Below, piece after piece: positions 7,880-15,639 of a stretch of 38,079 nucleotides of DNA; the first letter of the stretch is position 1, and each line of letters begins with the position of its first letter. The notes under the pieces are model-generated. The model saw only the letters and a program-made list of their open reading frames with translations, ran no database searches and was not told the DNA's origin. Origin of the DNA: a virus. A program made the translations under genes and the position numbers. Location of the stretch: the IMG/VR virus record IMGVR_UViG_3300006565_000001, positions 1-38,079 of that record; one strand, 5' to 3'.

Positions 7880-8517
7880 TGGCATTAGGTTTAACAACAG
7901 AAAGTAGTTCAACAAATAAAATTTATGATAGATTAGGATATAACGCAAAAGACGGCGTTTATACCCATAGTTATTATGATAGAGAAAATGAAATTAGAGA
8001 GAACGAAGAATATAAAAAAGACTTTAAAGTTCTTTTTGATTTTGAATCTATGGAAGTAGGTTGGGCAGATTTTCAAGAATCACCACCTAGTATAGTTACT
8101 GTTCCATTAGGAACGAATCAACCACCAAATAAACCTAGTGATGACCATAAAGAATATTTTGTTGTCAAGATTTACAATAAGAATCTAGGTGTTGTAACAT
8201 TTGGCTCCAGTGCAGGTAGTATTATTCAAGCAGTTGATAAGCTACATGATAGTTACTTAGAAGCAAAAGAAAAGGAGTTAATACCAGTAGTTCACTTTGA
8301 CGGGTTAGAAGGTCCAATCAAATGGGGTAAAGCTAAAGTATTTATACCTAATATGAAGATTGTTGATTGGAAAGAAAGACCAGACGAACTGAAAACAGCA
8401 GAAAGTAACTCAGAATCGAAGCAAGTTATAGACCTTGAGTCTAAGTCAGAAGAATTAAAGTCGCCTAAAAAAGACGAAGTAGATGCTCTTACTGAAGAAT
8501 TTGATGACGATTTTTAA
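7879..8517 (+). CDS. ssb: Single-stranded DNA-binding protein-like (212 aa)
   Basis: The body has mixed beta character, as expected of an OB-fold. It ends in a long acidic tail terminating EEFDDDF. This tail is the hallmark of phage and bacterial SSBs (T7 gp2.5, E. coli SSB) and recruits replication partners. It overlaps the RecE-like gene (TAATG), the usual arrangement of an exonuclease with its ssDNA-binding partner. No separate RecT/Beta-type annealing protein is visible nearby, so this protein may coat or anneal the strand the nuclease leaves. The family call rests on the tail, size and neighbour rather than on a clear sequence match. Confidence 0.65.
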   Translation: MALGLTTESSSTNKIYDRLGYNAKDGVYTHSYYDRENEIRENEEYKKDFKVLFDFESMEVGWADFQESPPSIVTVPLGTNQPPNKPSDDHKEYFVVKIYNKNLGVVTFGSSAGSIIQAVDKLHDSYLEAKEKELIPVVHFDGLEGPIKWGKAKVFIPNMKIVDWKERPDELKTAESNSESKQVIDLESKSEELKSPKKDEVDALTEEFDDDF

Positions 8518-8551
8518 GAATTAACAGGCATACTATTGGGTGCTTGTTATA

Positions 8552-8619
8552 GGAAAGAGTAGAAACAATTAACAATATATAGTTAGTTTAATTCTCCCCT
8601 CTCTAGTTCTACTCTTTCC
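8552..8619. repeat. Long perfect 13-bp inverted repeat in a 232-bp gap
   Basis: GGAAAGAGTAGAA (8552-8564) pairs perfectly with TTCTACTCTTTCC (8607-8619) around a 42-base loop that ends in a pyrimidine run. No U-tract follows, so it is not a standard terminator. The gap 8518-8749 has no convincing gene. The structure may be an RNA processing or attenuation element, a replication structure, or a binding site. I find no hammerhead core in it. Confidence 0.7.
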
Positions 8620-8749
8620 ACCCCCTTTAATATGCTGAAACATGAGAAGTCTGAAATAATGATTAATTTGTTTTTTGTTTTATATATCTCTTTTGGAAAT
8701 TTTTTCTTAAACGGAGATAACGAAATAGTTATGTGTAGAAGGAACTTAA

Positions 8750-9343
8750 ATGCCGAAATTACAATCCAAATCTAATACAACTTTAAAAACAGGTAACAGA
8801 GCAGAGTATGATTTATACCCAACACCAAGAAAATGCGTAAAACAATTACTTGATAGAGAGCAGTTTCATGGTGAAGTTTGGGAACCAGCTTGTGGTAGAG
8901 GTGATATAAGTGAAGTTTTATTAGACGCTGGTTATTCTGTTTTATCAACTGATATTGTTGACCATGGTTACGAAAATCTAAATGCTATTGCTGATTTTTT
9001 ACAATGCACATATCAAGAAAATATGCCTAGAAATATAGTAACTAATCCACCTTTTAAATATGCTACTGAATTTATGAAACTAGGATATGAACTTACTGCT
9101 CAATCAGGTGGTAAGTTAGCTTTGTTTTTAAGATTAAATTTTTTAGAAGGTCAAAAAAGATTTCATTGGTTTAAAGAGCATAAACCAAGCAACATATATG
9201 TTTTTGCAAAAAGACAAACTTTATGGAGAAATGGCGAAGCTATACCAAAAGGTCGTAGTGGAACAACAGCTTACGCATGGATTGTTTGGCGAGGTAAAAG
9301 TTGGAAAAGTGATGACACAACATTTGATTGGATAGAGCCATGA
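8750..9343 (+). CDS. DNA (probably adenine-N6) methyltransferase-like protein (197 aa)
   Basis: A Rossmann-type methyltransferase with motif I WEPACGRG (residues 44-51), a following acidic strand end (STDIVD) and motif IV NPPF (99-102). The NPPF form is typical of N6-adenine enzymes. The short length and lack of a visible target-recognition domain resemble small phage-encoded methyltransferases. It would transfer a methyl group from S-adenosylmethionine to phage DNA, which may protect against host restriction. GATC is absent from the genome, so the target is unlikely to be GATC. A start at the ATG after AGAAGGAAC is well placed. Confidence 0.75.
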   Translation: MPKLQSKSNTTLKTGNRAEYDLYPTPRKCVKQLLDREQFHGEVWEPACGRGDISEVLLDAGYSVLSTDIVDHGYENLNAIADFLQCTYQENMPRNIVTNPPFKYATEFMKLGYELTAQSGGKLALFLRLNFLEGQKRFHWFKEHKPSNIYVFAKRQTLWRNGEAIPKGRSGTTAYAWIVWRGKSWKSDDTTFDWIEP

Positions 9344-9420
9344 GTTTTGAAAATTTTTTATTTTTAATAATGACAAGCCTTTTAGTTGTAGCGTTTTTTA
9401 TAGGAGCTTTTCTTGGATAA
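9340..9420 (+). CDS. 26-residue single-pass membrane peptide
   Basis: The ATG at 9340 overlaps the methyltransferase stop (ATGA). The frame reads MSFENFLFLIMTSLLVVAF then FIGAFLG and stops at 9420, past the TTG start of the next gene. Almost the whole peptide is one hydrophobic helix. Linked overlaps on both sides argue for a translated frame, perhaps to couple ribosomes onto the TTG start. No function is known. Confidence 0.55.
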   Translation: MSFENFLFLIMTSLLVVAFFIGAFLG

Positions 9421-11242
9421 GAAATATATAGAAGCCATTAAATTTGTATCTCAAGAGTGTTGGGGCGAACCAACTCTTAAAAATGAAAATGAGTGGCGAT
9501 TTGGTAAAAGATTAAGTAAAGCTATTGATTTAGAAAATGCAACTTACTTTGATTTTGAAGAAAACGAAGGTGGTGGTTTAATAGATTTAATAATGAAAAG
9601 CAAAGGTTTATCAGGTAAAGACCTATCAGAATATCTTTATAATGAATTTAATATAGGCGATAAGATTACAGAAAAACACACATTAAAAAGCAAAGAAAGA
9701 AAAGTTGTCGCTAAGTATGATTATAGAAATGAATTAGGGGAAGTTAGATACCAAGTTATTCGTTATCAACCTAAAGACTTTAGACAAAGACATTATAAAG
9801 ATGATAAGTGGCATTGGGGTTTAAATGGTATTGAGCCATTACCTTATAATTTACCTGAGATATTAGAACAAAAAGATAAAACAATATTTATTGTTGAGGG
9901 TGAGAAAGACGCAGATAGATTAATGTCTTTAGGTTTTCTTGCTACAACAAATAGTGGTGGCAGTAAGAACTGGCACAATTCTTTAAGTAAATGGTTTAAA
10001 GATAGACGAGTTATTTTAATTCCAGATAACGATTCTGTGGGTTACTTACATATAGACAAGGTCGCAAATTCCATTCTAACCGCTTCTGAGAGCGTTCATA
10101 TTGTGAAATTAGAGGGTAAAGTTGCTGAAAAGCAAGATATAACAGATTTCTTAGAACAAGGTGGTGACTTAGAACAGCTTATATTAAGTGCTGAAACTTA
10201 TGAAAAATCAGATATTAATATTTTTCCTACAATGGCTATTGGTGATATTTTAAGTTTAAAAAATCAAAAGTTTCTAATTGAAAATTTAATACCAGAAAAT
10301 GGTCTTGCAGTTATCTATGGGCAACCAGCTAGTTATAAAACATTCTGTGCCTTAGATATGAGTCTATCAATAGCTTCAAGCAGAGATTGGCAAGGTCTAT
10401 CAGCAGTAGAGGGCAAAACTTTATATGTAGCAAGTGAGGGTGTAGGTGGTTTAAAGAAAAGAATTAAAGCATGGTTGATGAAAAACAAACCTGAAACAAC
10501 ACCAAACTTTCATTTACTTGCACAAACAATTAACTTTTTAGACCAAGATGAACTTGATAAATTAGTTAAAACAATCAATCACATAGGGAAAGATTTTAAA
10601 CTTGTAGTTGTAGATACGGTTGCAAGGGCATTATCTAATGCAGGTTCAGATGAGAATAGTGCAAGTGATATGGGTGCTTTTATAAGTTCATGCGACTACA
10701 TAAGAGAAAATATTAACTGTGCTGTATTAGTTATTCATCATTCAGGCAAAAGTGAAACTGCTGGACTAAGAGGTTCTAGTGCATTATTAGGTGGTGTTGA
10801 TACCTCTATCTTCTGTAAGTATTCAAAACCTAATGTTCATCTTGAAGTTCAGAAACAAAAAGACGCTGAATCTTTAGAAGATATTGCTCTTGAAGTTGAA
10901 TCAAGAGCGTTGATTGGAGAAACTTCTGTTACTTTAGAGAGAGTAAAAGAAGATACAAACACTATTCATACACCATTTATACCTAAATTGGGTGCGAATC
11001 AAAAACTTGTTTATGATACTATTGTTAATGTTATGGATTCAGATGTTGCAAAAGAAGATTGGATTAATGCAGATGTTGGTGAAAAGAAATATATTACATT
11101 AAGTCATATAGAGTTTTCTGTTTTACCTCAACTGACTGATAAAAGTAATAGTCAAAAGAATCAGATATTAAAGAGAAGTATATTAGGTTTACAAAACAAA
11201 GACATAATAGGTGTTTGGAACGAAAAGATATGGCTAAGTTAG
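9413..11242 (+). CDS. TOPRIM primase / RepA-type replicative helicase (609 aa)
   Basis: The TOPRIM domain is at about 155-215: FIVEGEKDADRL with the catalytic Glu, then ILIPDNDSVG with D205/D207. A RecA-like ATPase follows, with Walker A GQPASYKT (303-310), Walker B KLVVVD (D401) and an IHHSGK sensor at about 435-440. This order is that of phage primase-helicases with an AAA_25/RepA-type motor, which unwind the fork and prime synthesis. There is no obvious N-terminal zinc ribbon. The start is TTG at 9413, with AGGAG 6 bases upstream and no better ATG. It is the main replication gene here; no DNA polymerase is visible, so the host enzyme is probably recruited. Confidence 0.85.
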   Translation: MDKKYIEAIKFVSQECWGEPTLKNENEWRFGKRLSKAIDLENATYFDFEENEGGGLIDLIMKSKGLSGKDLSEYLYNEFNIGDKITEKHTLKSKERKVVAKYDYRNELGEVRYQVIRYQPKDFRQRHYKDDKWHWGLNGIEPLPYNLPEILEQKDKTIFIVEGEKDADRLMSLGFLATTNSGGSKNWHNSLSKWFKDRRVILIPDNDSVGYLHIDKVANSILTASESVHIVKLEGKVAEKQDITDFLEQGGDLEQLILSAETYEKSDINIFPTMAIGDILSLKNQKFLIENLIPENGLAVIYGQPASYKTFCALDMSLSIASSRDWQGLSAVEGKTLYVASEGVGGLKKRIKAWLMKNKPETTPNFHLLAQTINFLDQDELDKLVKTINHIGKDFKLVVVDTVARALSNAGSDENSASDMGAFISSCDYIRENINCAVLVIHHSGKSETAGLRGSSALLGGVDTSIFCKYSKPNVHLEVQKQKDAESLEDIALEVESRALIGETSVTLERVKEDTNTIHTPFIPKLGANQKLVYDTIVNVMDSDVAKEDWINADVGEKKYITLSHIEFSVLPQLTDKSNSQKNQILKRSILGLQNKDIIGVWNEKIWLS

Positions 11243-11829
11243 ATAAAAATACAAAATGGAATAACAAAGTTAAAGATACTTATATAAAACAAGTTGATGA
11301 AATAGCTATTGAAATGGAAAAGATATGGGGTGCTGGAACTCTTGAACAATTAGCTGACAACGAAATGAAAAAAAAATTTCAGAACGCTAAAACTAAATTT
11401 AATAAAGCTATTAGTAATGATTTAGACGCTGAACTTGTTGTTAAAGTTTGTAATAATATGAAGAAAGGTTGGTTAGCAATAGATAAAGCTGTTCGTTTAG
11501 CTGGTCATCAACCACCAACAGGCGAATATTGGACAGCTATTTCAGAAAATAAAAAAGAATTTTTAATAGTTAAAAGTGAAGCTGAAAAAGATTCTTTATT
11601 TGAAAAAGTAGGGGGTGCTATTGTTTATTCAACAGGAGAAATAGCTGAAATTCTTGAAACTTTACATGAAGTTAATAAGTGCAAAGAGATATTTAGAAAA
11701 GCAAAAGTAGAGAAGTTTGATTGCGTAGAAATTGATGGTCGTAATGTTAAAGTTACAGGGCATGACAAAGATAAAAAATATTACGAACCTTATGACGATA
11801 AAATTCCATGGTTTGAAGATGAATTGTAG
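11230..11829 (+). CDS. Hypothetical helical protein (199 aa)
   Basis: No family is recognised. I start it at the ATG at 11230, inside the end of the primase-helicase gene, with GGAACGAAAAG just upstream. The first half is basic and helical ([21 protein letters not shown]); the end is acidic ([13 protein letters not shown]). Similar proteins between a phage helicase and recombination genes are often replication accessories. Here that is inference only. Its stop overlaps the start of the zinc-ribbon gene that follows. Confidence 0.7.
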   Translation: MAKLDKNTKWNNKVKDTYIKQVDEIAIEMEKIWGAGTLEQLADNEMKKKFQNAKTKFNKAISNDLDAELVVKVCNNMKKGWLAIDKAVRLAGHQPPTGEYWTAISENKKEFLIVKSEAEKDSLFEKVGGAIVYSTGEIAEILETLHEVNKCKEIFRKAKVEKFDCVEIDGRNVKVTGHDKDKKYYEPYDDKIPWFEDEL

Positions 11830-12109
11830 TAAATGTAATCATAAAAAAAGTAAGGTGCTAGAAAGTAGAAAAGCAGATGATTCTATCAGGCGCAGACGAG
11901 AGTGTTTAAATTGTGGTTTTCGGTTTACAACACAAGAAAGTGTAGTTTTACAAAAAAACGAAGCCGAAAGAAGCCCTCTGGTGAAGATTCGCAGACGAGG
12001 GCATAGTAAAGTATCACCGAAATCCACAAGAACTGATAGTTATGTAGTTCAAAGTGATGATACAGATGAAAGAGAATTTATAGATAATTTCTTAAAAGGA
12101 AAACTATAA
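11819..12109 (+). CDS. NrdR-like zinc-ribbon protein lacking the ATP-cone (96 aa)
   Basis: The first 42 residues closely follow the DNA-binding zinc ribbon of the ribonucleotide-reductase repressor NrdR: C-x2-C (CSKC), then [17 protein letters not shown] with the second C-x2-C and the basic RRRR run. The nucleotide-sensing ATP-cone that normally follows is missing; instead there is a basic, then acidic tail ([17 protein letters not shown]). This may be a stripped-down phage regulator that competes with host NrdR to raise dNTP supply, or a general DNA-binding adaptor. The start is the ATG at 11819, overlapping the previous stop; an upstream in-frame start at 11732 would lie over the previous gene. 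Confidence 0.75.
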   Translation: MNCSKCNHKKSKVLESRKADDSIRRRRECLNCGFRFTTQESVVLQKNEAERSPLVKIRRRGHSKVSPKSTRTDSYVVQSDDTDEREFIDNFLKGKL

Positions 12110-12372
12110 TGGTTACGAAACTTATAATGAACTCTAAGATAAATGCTGAAAGAAGAAAAAGAGTTAGATTAGAATATGAACGAGAGTCATTGATAAAACA
12201 AATAATGATACTTGAAAAATTTAATTATCAAATAATTAATTTAGAAAGCCCAGAAGGTCATTTTGGTAGATTAAGGTCGCCAATAATACTTGAACGATTA
12301 ATAAAAGAAGCAAAACAAAACGAAAGGAAACTTGAAGATGTCCGACTCCAAGAAAAAGCCAAGCAGTTATGA
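12109..12372 (+). CDS. Small coiled-coil hypothetical protein (87 aa)
   Basis: A highly charged protein rich in Arg, Lys and Glu (INAERRKRVRLEYERESLIKQ), likely one or two long helices. No family is recognised. It overlaps the previous stop by one base (TAATG) with AAAAGGA upstream, and its end overlaps the next gene. It belongs to a chain of small genes between replication and packaging functions. Confidence 0.65.
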   Translation: MVTKLIMNSKINAERRKRVRLEYERESLIKQIMILEKFNYQIINLESPEGHFGRLRSPIILERLIKEAKQNERKLEDVRLQEKAKQL

Positions 12373-12565
12373 AATTGACGCAGATGATACTGTTGATGAA
12401 GAATTTGAAATAGTTGATGTAAATGGTGAAAAAGGTATATTAACTCTTGAATTTGATGATTTAGTTAAAGAACAAAACAAAGATTTATCTGAAGAAGAAT
12501 TACAAGAAATAGCTGATAAGTTAGTTATTAGTTTATTTGGTGTTAGTAAAGATGAACAAAACTAA
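12338..12565 (+). CDS. Small acidic hypothetical protein (75 aa)
   Basis: The start is the ATG at 12338 (MSDSKKKPSSYEID) with GAAAGGA about 10 bases upstream. The body is strongly acidic (DADDTVDEEFEIVDV; LSEEELQEIADKL). Small acidic phage proteins sometimes mimic DNA or bind host polymerase, but no specific evidence is visible here. It overlaps neighbours at both ends, which suggests translational coupling. Confidence 0.65.
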   Translation: MSDSKKKPSSYEIDADDTVDEEFEIVDVNGEKGILTLEFDDLVKEQNKDLSEEELQEIADKLVISLFGVSKDEQN

Positions 12566-12830
12566 TAAAGAACTATTAGAGTCTATTGGTATTACAGCAG
12601 ATGAAGAAGAAGTCTTTAGAAATTATAATTACAATAAACAAGAAAGAAGAAAATATATTTTAAATTTAATAGAAAAAAATCAATATAATTGTGTAAGCGT
12701 TAATAAAGATTATTTAATTATTAGTAATAATAAAAGAGAACATATTAAAGTTAAACTAACTAACAATCAATTAATCAGATTAAACAAAGAAATAAGTAAT
12801 GTTATATGGGAAAGAAATAATGATGTATAA
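12552..12830 (+). CDS. Small Asn/Lys-rich hypothetical protein (92 aa)
   Basis: The start is the ATG at 12552, inside the end of the previous gene. Segments such as EVFRNYNYNKQERRKYILNLIEK suggest a helical N-terminal half followed by short strands. No family is recognised. The base composition is even more A/T-rich than its neighbours. Confidence 0.6.
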   Translation: MNKTNKELLESIGITADEEEVFRNYNYNKQERRKYILNLIEKNQYNCVSVNKDYLIISNNKREHIKVKLTNNQLIRLNKEISNVIWERNNDV

Positions 12831-13086
12831 TATAAACACTATGTCTGATTTTAAAAAAGATGACTTTATTAAGATAACTGAAAGCGATTATTTAGATTTA
12901 ATGATAGATACTTGCTCTCAAGTAATCTGCTTTGAATATGAATCTAAATGCTGTAGCTGTGAAACACCTAAAGATTGTCATGGTTATAAAGAATTTACTG
13001 AGTCAGCGAAGTCTTGCATGGGAGTTATAGGTGCATTTGGTGATAGTATTTTTCATGTTGAATACGATAAAACAAAATTGAATTAA
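12820..13086 (+). CDS. Small cysteine-containing hypothetical protein (88 aa)
   Basis: The start is probably the ATG pair at 12820/12823; ATG 12841 is also possible. It holds five or more cysteines, including ESKCCSCETPKDC in the middle, which could hold a metal ion. No family is recognised. It overlaps the previous gene by 11 bases. Confidence 0.6.
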   Translation: MMYNINTMSDFKKDDFIKITESDYLDLMIDTCSQVICFEYESKCCSCETPKDCHGYKEFTESAKSCMGVIGAFGDSIFHVEYDKTKLN

Positions 13087-13089
13087 AAA

Positions 13090-13248
13090 ATGTTTGACAA
13101 GAAACTCCAAAAAAAAAGATTAAAAATCTGCATGGAATGTGAAGCTAAATCTGAAACGAAATATGGTTATATTTGCAATCATTGTAGATGTTTTTTAAAA
13201 GCAAAAACCTTATTAAAAGGTAGTTATTGTCCGAGAGATAAGTGGTAA
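13090..13248 (+). CDS. 52-residue zinc-ribbon protein
   Basis: The frame has two cysteine pairs, CMEC near residue 14 and CNHC near residue 31. It then reads CRCFLKAKTLLKGSYCPRDKW. The ending CFxxxKxxL...CPxxKW is a pattern I associate with small phage zinc-ribbon proteins (DUF6171-like). The stop abuts the ATG of the oxygenase. The function is unknown; nucleic-acid or protein binding is likely. Confidence 0.7.
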   Translation: MFDKKLQKKRLKICMECEAKSETKYGYICNHCRCFLKAKTLLKGSYCPRDKW

Positions 13249-13797
13249 ATGCGACCTGATTATTACATACTTCAAGATATTTTAGATAAAAATGAAATAG
13301 ATTTTATAACTAAAGAAGGTATGAAAAATTTAGAAAAAGCTACAACTATGTCTGCAAAAGTTTTTTCAAGAAGAAATAAAGTTTCATGGTTTCATAAAGA
13401 CGAAAACAAAGATTTAGATAAAATATTAAATAGAATTGTAGATGTGTTATTTAATGTTAGTAAAGATTTTTATAATCAAAAATTAAATAATGTTGAGCCA
13501 ATTCAATTTACTCATTATAAATTTTTAAATTACTATACTTATCATATAGATTCTAACCCATTACCAGACACACCTAATAGAGTAATATCAGCAACTATTG
13601 AACTTACTAATCCTAAAGATTATATTGGTGGCGGATTGCAATTTAAAAATCATTCTTTTCCAAGACCTAAATTAAAGTCAGGAACTATGATTGCTTTTCC
13701 CTCATTAATGCTTCATAAAGCGTTGCCTGTTTATTATGGGACTAGAAATTCTTTAGTATTATGGGCTGGTTTAGAGGATAAAAATGAATCAACCTAA
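13249..13797 (+). CDS. 2-oxoglutarate/Fe(II)-dependent oxygenase (182 aa)
   Basis: A prolyl-4-hydroxylase-type double-stranded beta-helix enzyme. The iron ligands are YHID (H99, D101) and a distal His in MLHKALP (H156), and the 2-oxoglutarate-binding Arg follows in GTRNSLVLW (R166). Such enzymes oxidise C-H bonds on protein, nucleic acid or small molecules using O2 and 2-oxoglutarate. Phages carry them near DNA modification or structural genes, but the substrate cannot be read from sequence. Its end overlaps the start of the large terminase gene by 14 bases, so it is expressed with packaging. It could modify phage DNA, a virion protein, or a host target. Confidence 0.85.
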   Translation: MRPDYYILQDILDKNEIDFITKEGMKNLEKATTMSAKVFSRRNKVSWFHKDENKDLDKILNRIVDVLFNVSKDFYNQKLNNVEPIQFTHYKFLNYYTYHIDSNPLPDTPNRVISATIELTNPKDYIGGGLQFKNHSFPRPKLKSGTMIAFPSLMLHKALPVYYGTRNSLVLWAGLEDKNEST

Positions 13798-15196
13798 TCC
13801 ATTTGTAGATTTTATTAAAACTTATAAGAAAGAGCCAACTCTTTTTTGTGAAAATGTTTTAGGTATTTCACCAGATAAATGGCAATCCGAACTAATGGAA
13901 GCTATTGTTTCTGGTGAAAGAAAAGTATCTGTTCGTTCTGCTCACGGTGTTGGTAAATCTTCTGTTGCAAGTTGGATATTAATACATACTTTACTTACAC
14001 ACCTTGATTGTAAACTTATTGTAACTGCTCCAACAAGTGGTCAGTTGTTTGATGCTTTGTTTGCCGAACTAAAGAAATGGATTGGTGAAATGCCACAACC
14101 ATTACAAGACTTAGTTGATGTAAAAAGTGATAGAATAGTTTTAAAATCAAGAAGTGCTGAAGCATTTATATCTGCTAGAACCTCAAGAAAAGAACAACCT
14201 GAAGCGTTAGCTGGTGTTCATAGTCAAGGTAAAGTTATCTTGCTTTGTGATGAAGCATCAGGAATTCCTGAAGAAGTGTTTGAATCAGCGGCCGGTTCTA
14301 TGTCAGGACATAATGTTCACACAATTTTATTAGGAAACCCAACAAGAAATTCTGGTCTATTTTATGATACGCACCATAAATTAAAAGGTGCATGGAAAAC
14401 TTTTCATATATCTGCTTTTGATAGTGATAGAGTGTCAGAAGAATTTGTTGAAGAAATGGCTATGCGTTATGGCGAAGAAAGTTCAGCATATAAAGTTAGA
14501 GTATTAGGCGAATTTGCAGAAGAAACAGATGACACTATTATACCTTTAGAGTTAGTTGACTCAGCTATACAAAGAGAAATACCTAATGACCATGGTATAT
14601 CTGATACAATATGGGCGTTAGATGTAGCAAGACATGGTGCAGATAGTTCAGTTCTTGTTAAAAAACAAGGCAATATTGTAACTGAAATCAAAACATGGAA
14701 GCGTTTAGATTTTATGGAGTTAAGCGGTAGAGTTCAAGCTGAATTTGATACTACAGAGCCAGAAAATAGACCTATGGAAGTCTATATAGATGTTATAGGA
14801 ATGGGTTATGGTGTTTTAGATAGTCTTAATGCTATTGGTAGATTAAACGCTGTAGGAATCAATGTGGCAGAAAGCCCTAGTCAGAAAGAAACATATATGA
14901 ATTTGCGAAGTGAATTATGGTTTAAATTTAGGTCATTTTTAGAGGGTAAAATGTGCAAATTACCTGCTAATGAATACATGATTGCTGATTTAATTAGTGT
15001 TAAATATAAATTTACTGCTGGTGGTAAAATACAAGTCGAGTCAAAAGACCAAATCAAAAAAAGAATTGGTCGTTCACCAGATGTTGCCGATGCTTTAGTT
15101 TTATTAATGGCAGGTGATGCTATAGCTTCTCGGTCAGGTTCATACGCAAGAGATTGGAAACAACCTTTAGTTAGAGATATTAAGGGTGTTGTTTAA
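13784..15196 (+). CDS. terL: Terminase large subunit (470 aa)
   Basis: The ATPase motor shows Walker A RSAHGVGKSS (51-60), Walker B VILLCDE (D156, E157) and a coupling motif LLGNPT (183-188). The RNase H-like nuclease has WALDVARHG (D280), a YIDVIGMG strand (D336) and SPDVADAL (D433/D436). It pumps DNA into the prohead and cuts the concatemer. GAGGA precedes the ATG, and the gene overlaps the oxygenase gene. Unusually, the small subunit (21203-21691) is not adjacent: a leftward operon of about 5.5 kb lies between them. Confidence 0.95.
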   Translation: MNQPNPFVDFIKTYKKEPTLFCENVLGISPDKWQSELMEAIVSGERKVSVRSAHGVGKSSVASWILIHTLLTHLDCKLIVTAPTSGQLFDALFAELKKWIGEMPQPLQDLVDVKSDRIVLKSRSAEAFISARTSRKEQPEALAGVHSQGKVILLCDEASGIPEEVFESAAGSMSGHNVHTILLGNPTRNSGLFYDTHHKLKGAWKTFHISAFDSDRVSEEFVEEMAMRYGEESSAYKVRVLGEFAEETDDTIIPLELVDSAIQREIPNDHGISDTIWALDVARHGADSSVLVKKQGNIVTEIKTWKRLDFMELSGRVQAEFDTTEPENRPMEVYIDVIGMGYGVLDSLNAIGRLNAVGINVAESPSQKETYMNLRSELWFKFRSFLEGKMCKLPANEYMIADLISVKYKFTAGGKIQVESKDQIKKRIGRSPDVADALVLLMAGDAIASRSGSYARDWKQPLVRDIKGVV

Positions 15197-15247
15197 TTGT
15201 TTCTTAGTTTACAATAATCACTACATATAGAAAAAACTTTTATTTTC

Positions 15248-15313
15248 CTTAGCCAAGCAGATAGTTATTTCAACTTTCCTTTCCTTCCACTCGTAAGACT
15301 TGGCTAAGTTTTT
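15248..15313 (+). terminator. Probable terminator after terL
   Basis: CTTAGCCAAG (15248-15257) pairs perfectly with CTTGGCTAAG (15299-15308), followed on the plus strand by a T-rich run. The 41-base loop is long for a terminator, but the position, 50 bases past the terL stop and facing a convergent operon, supports the call. Confidence 0.65.
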
Positions 15314-15322
15314 CTTACCCAT

Positions 15323-15358
15323 AAAAAAAACAAGAGCAGTAATTAAACTGCCCTTGTT
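15323..15358 (-). terminator. Rho-independent terminator for the leftward operon
   Basis: AACAAGAGCAGT (15329-15340) and ACTGCCCTTGTT (15347-15358) form a 12-bp stem with a 6-base loop. The single mismatch becomes a G-U pair on the minus-strand RNA, and eight U residues follow (15330-15323). This is the end of the operon that starts at 20754. Confidence 0.88.
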
Positions 15359-15408
15359 CGTCAACATTTATTAAAAAGGTGTAAATATTATGAATTTACT
15401 CTAACAAT

Positions 15409-15639
15409 CTACTTGTTTGGAACATAAGTGTCAACTAAGTTGGTTAATATATTCTTTAGTATATTAACAAAAATAATTAGCGATTGAGAAGCTGGAACAT
15501 TCTTAATCATACTTACTAAAAATGTTTCAGAAGTGTAAGCCATAAAAAACAATTCTTGTTCATCTCCCATGGCTCTATACTTAGTTCCTATCTTCGCTAA
15601 ATCTTTTTCAATTTGCTTTTGTAGTTCTTTTTGTTTCAT
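15409..15639 (-). CDS. Small hypothetical protein (76 aa)
   Basis: The N-terminus is charged and helical (MKQKELQKQIEKDLAKIG); the C-terminus has an amphipathic or weakly hydrophobic stretch (SLIIFVNILKNILTNLV). No family is recognised. It is the last gene of the leftward operon, and its ATG overlaps the recombinase stop (TAATG), so it is co-translated with it. Confidence 0.65.
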   Translation of the reverse strand: MKQKELQKQIEKDLAKIGTKYRAMGDEQELFFMAYTSETFLVSMIKNVPASQSLIIFVNILKNILTNLVDTYVPNK

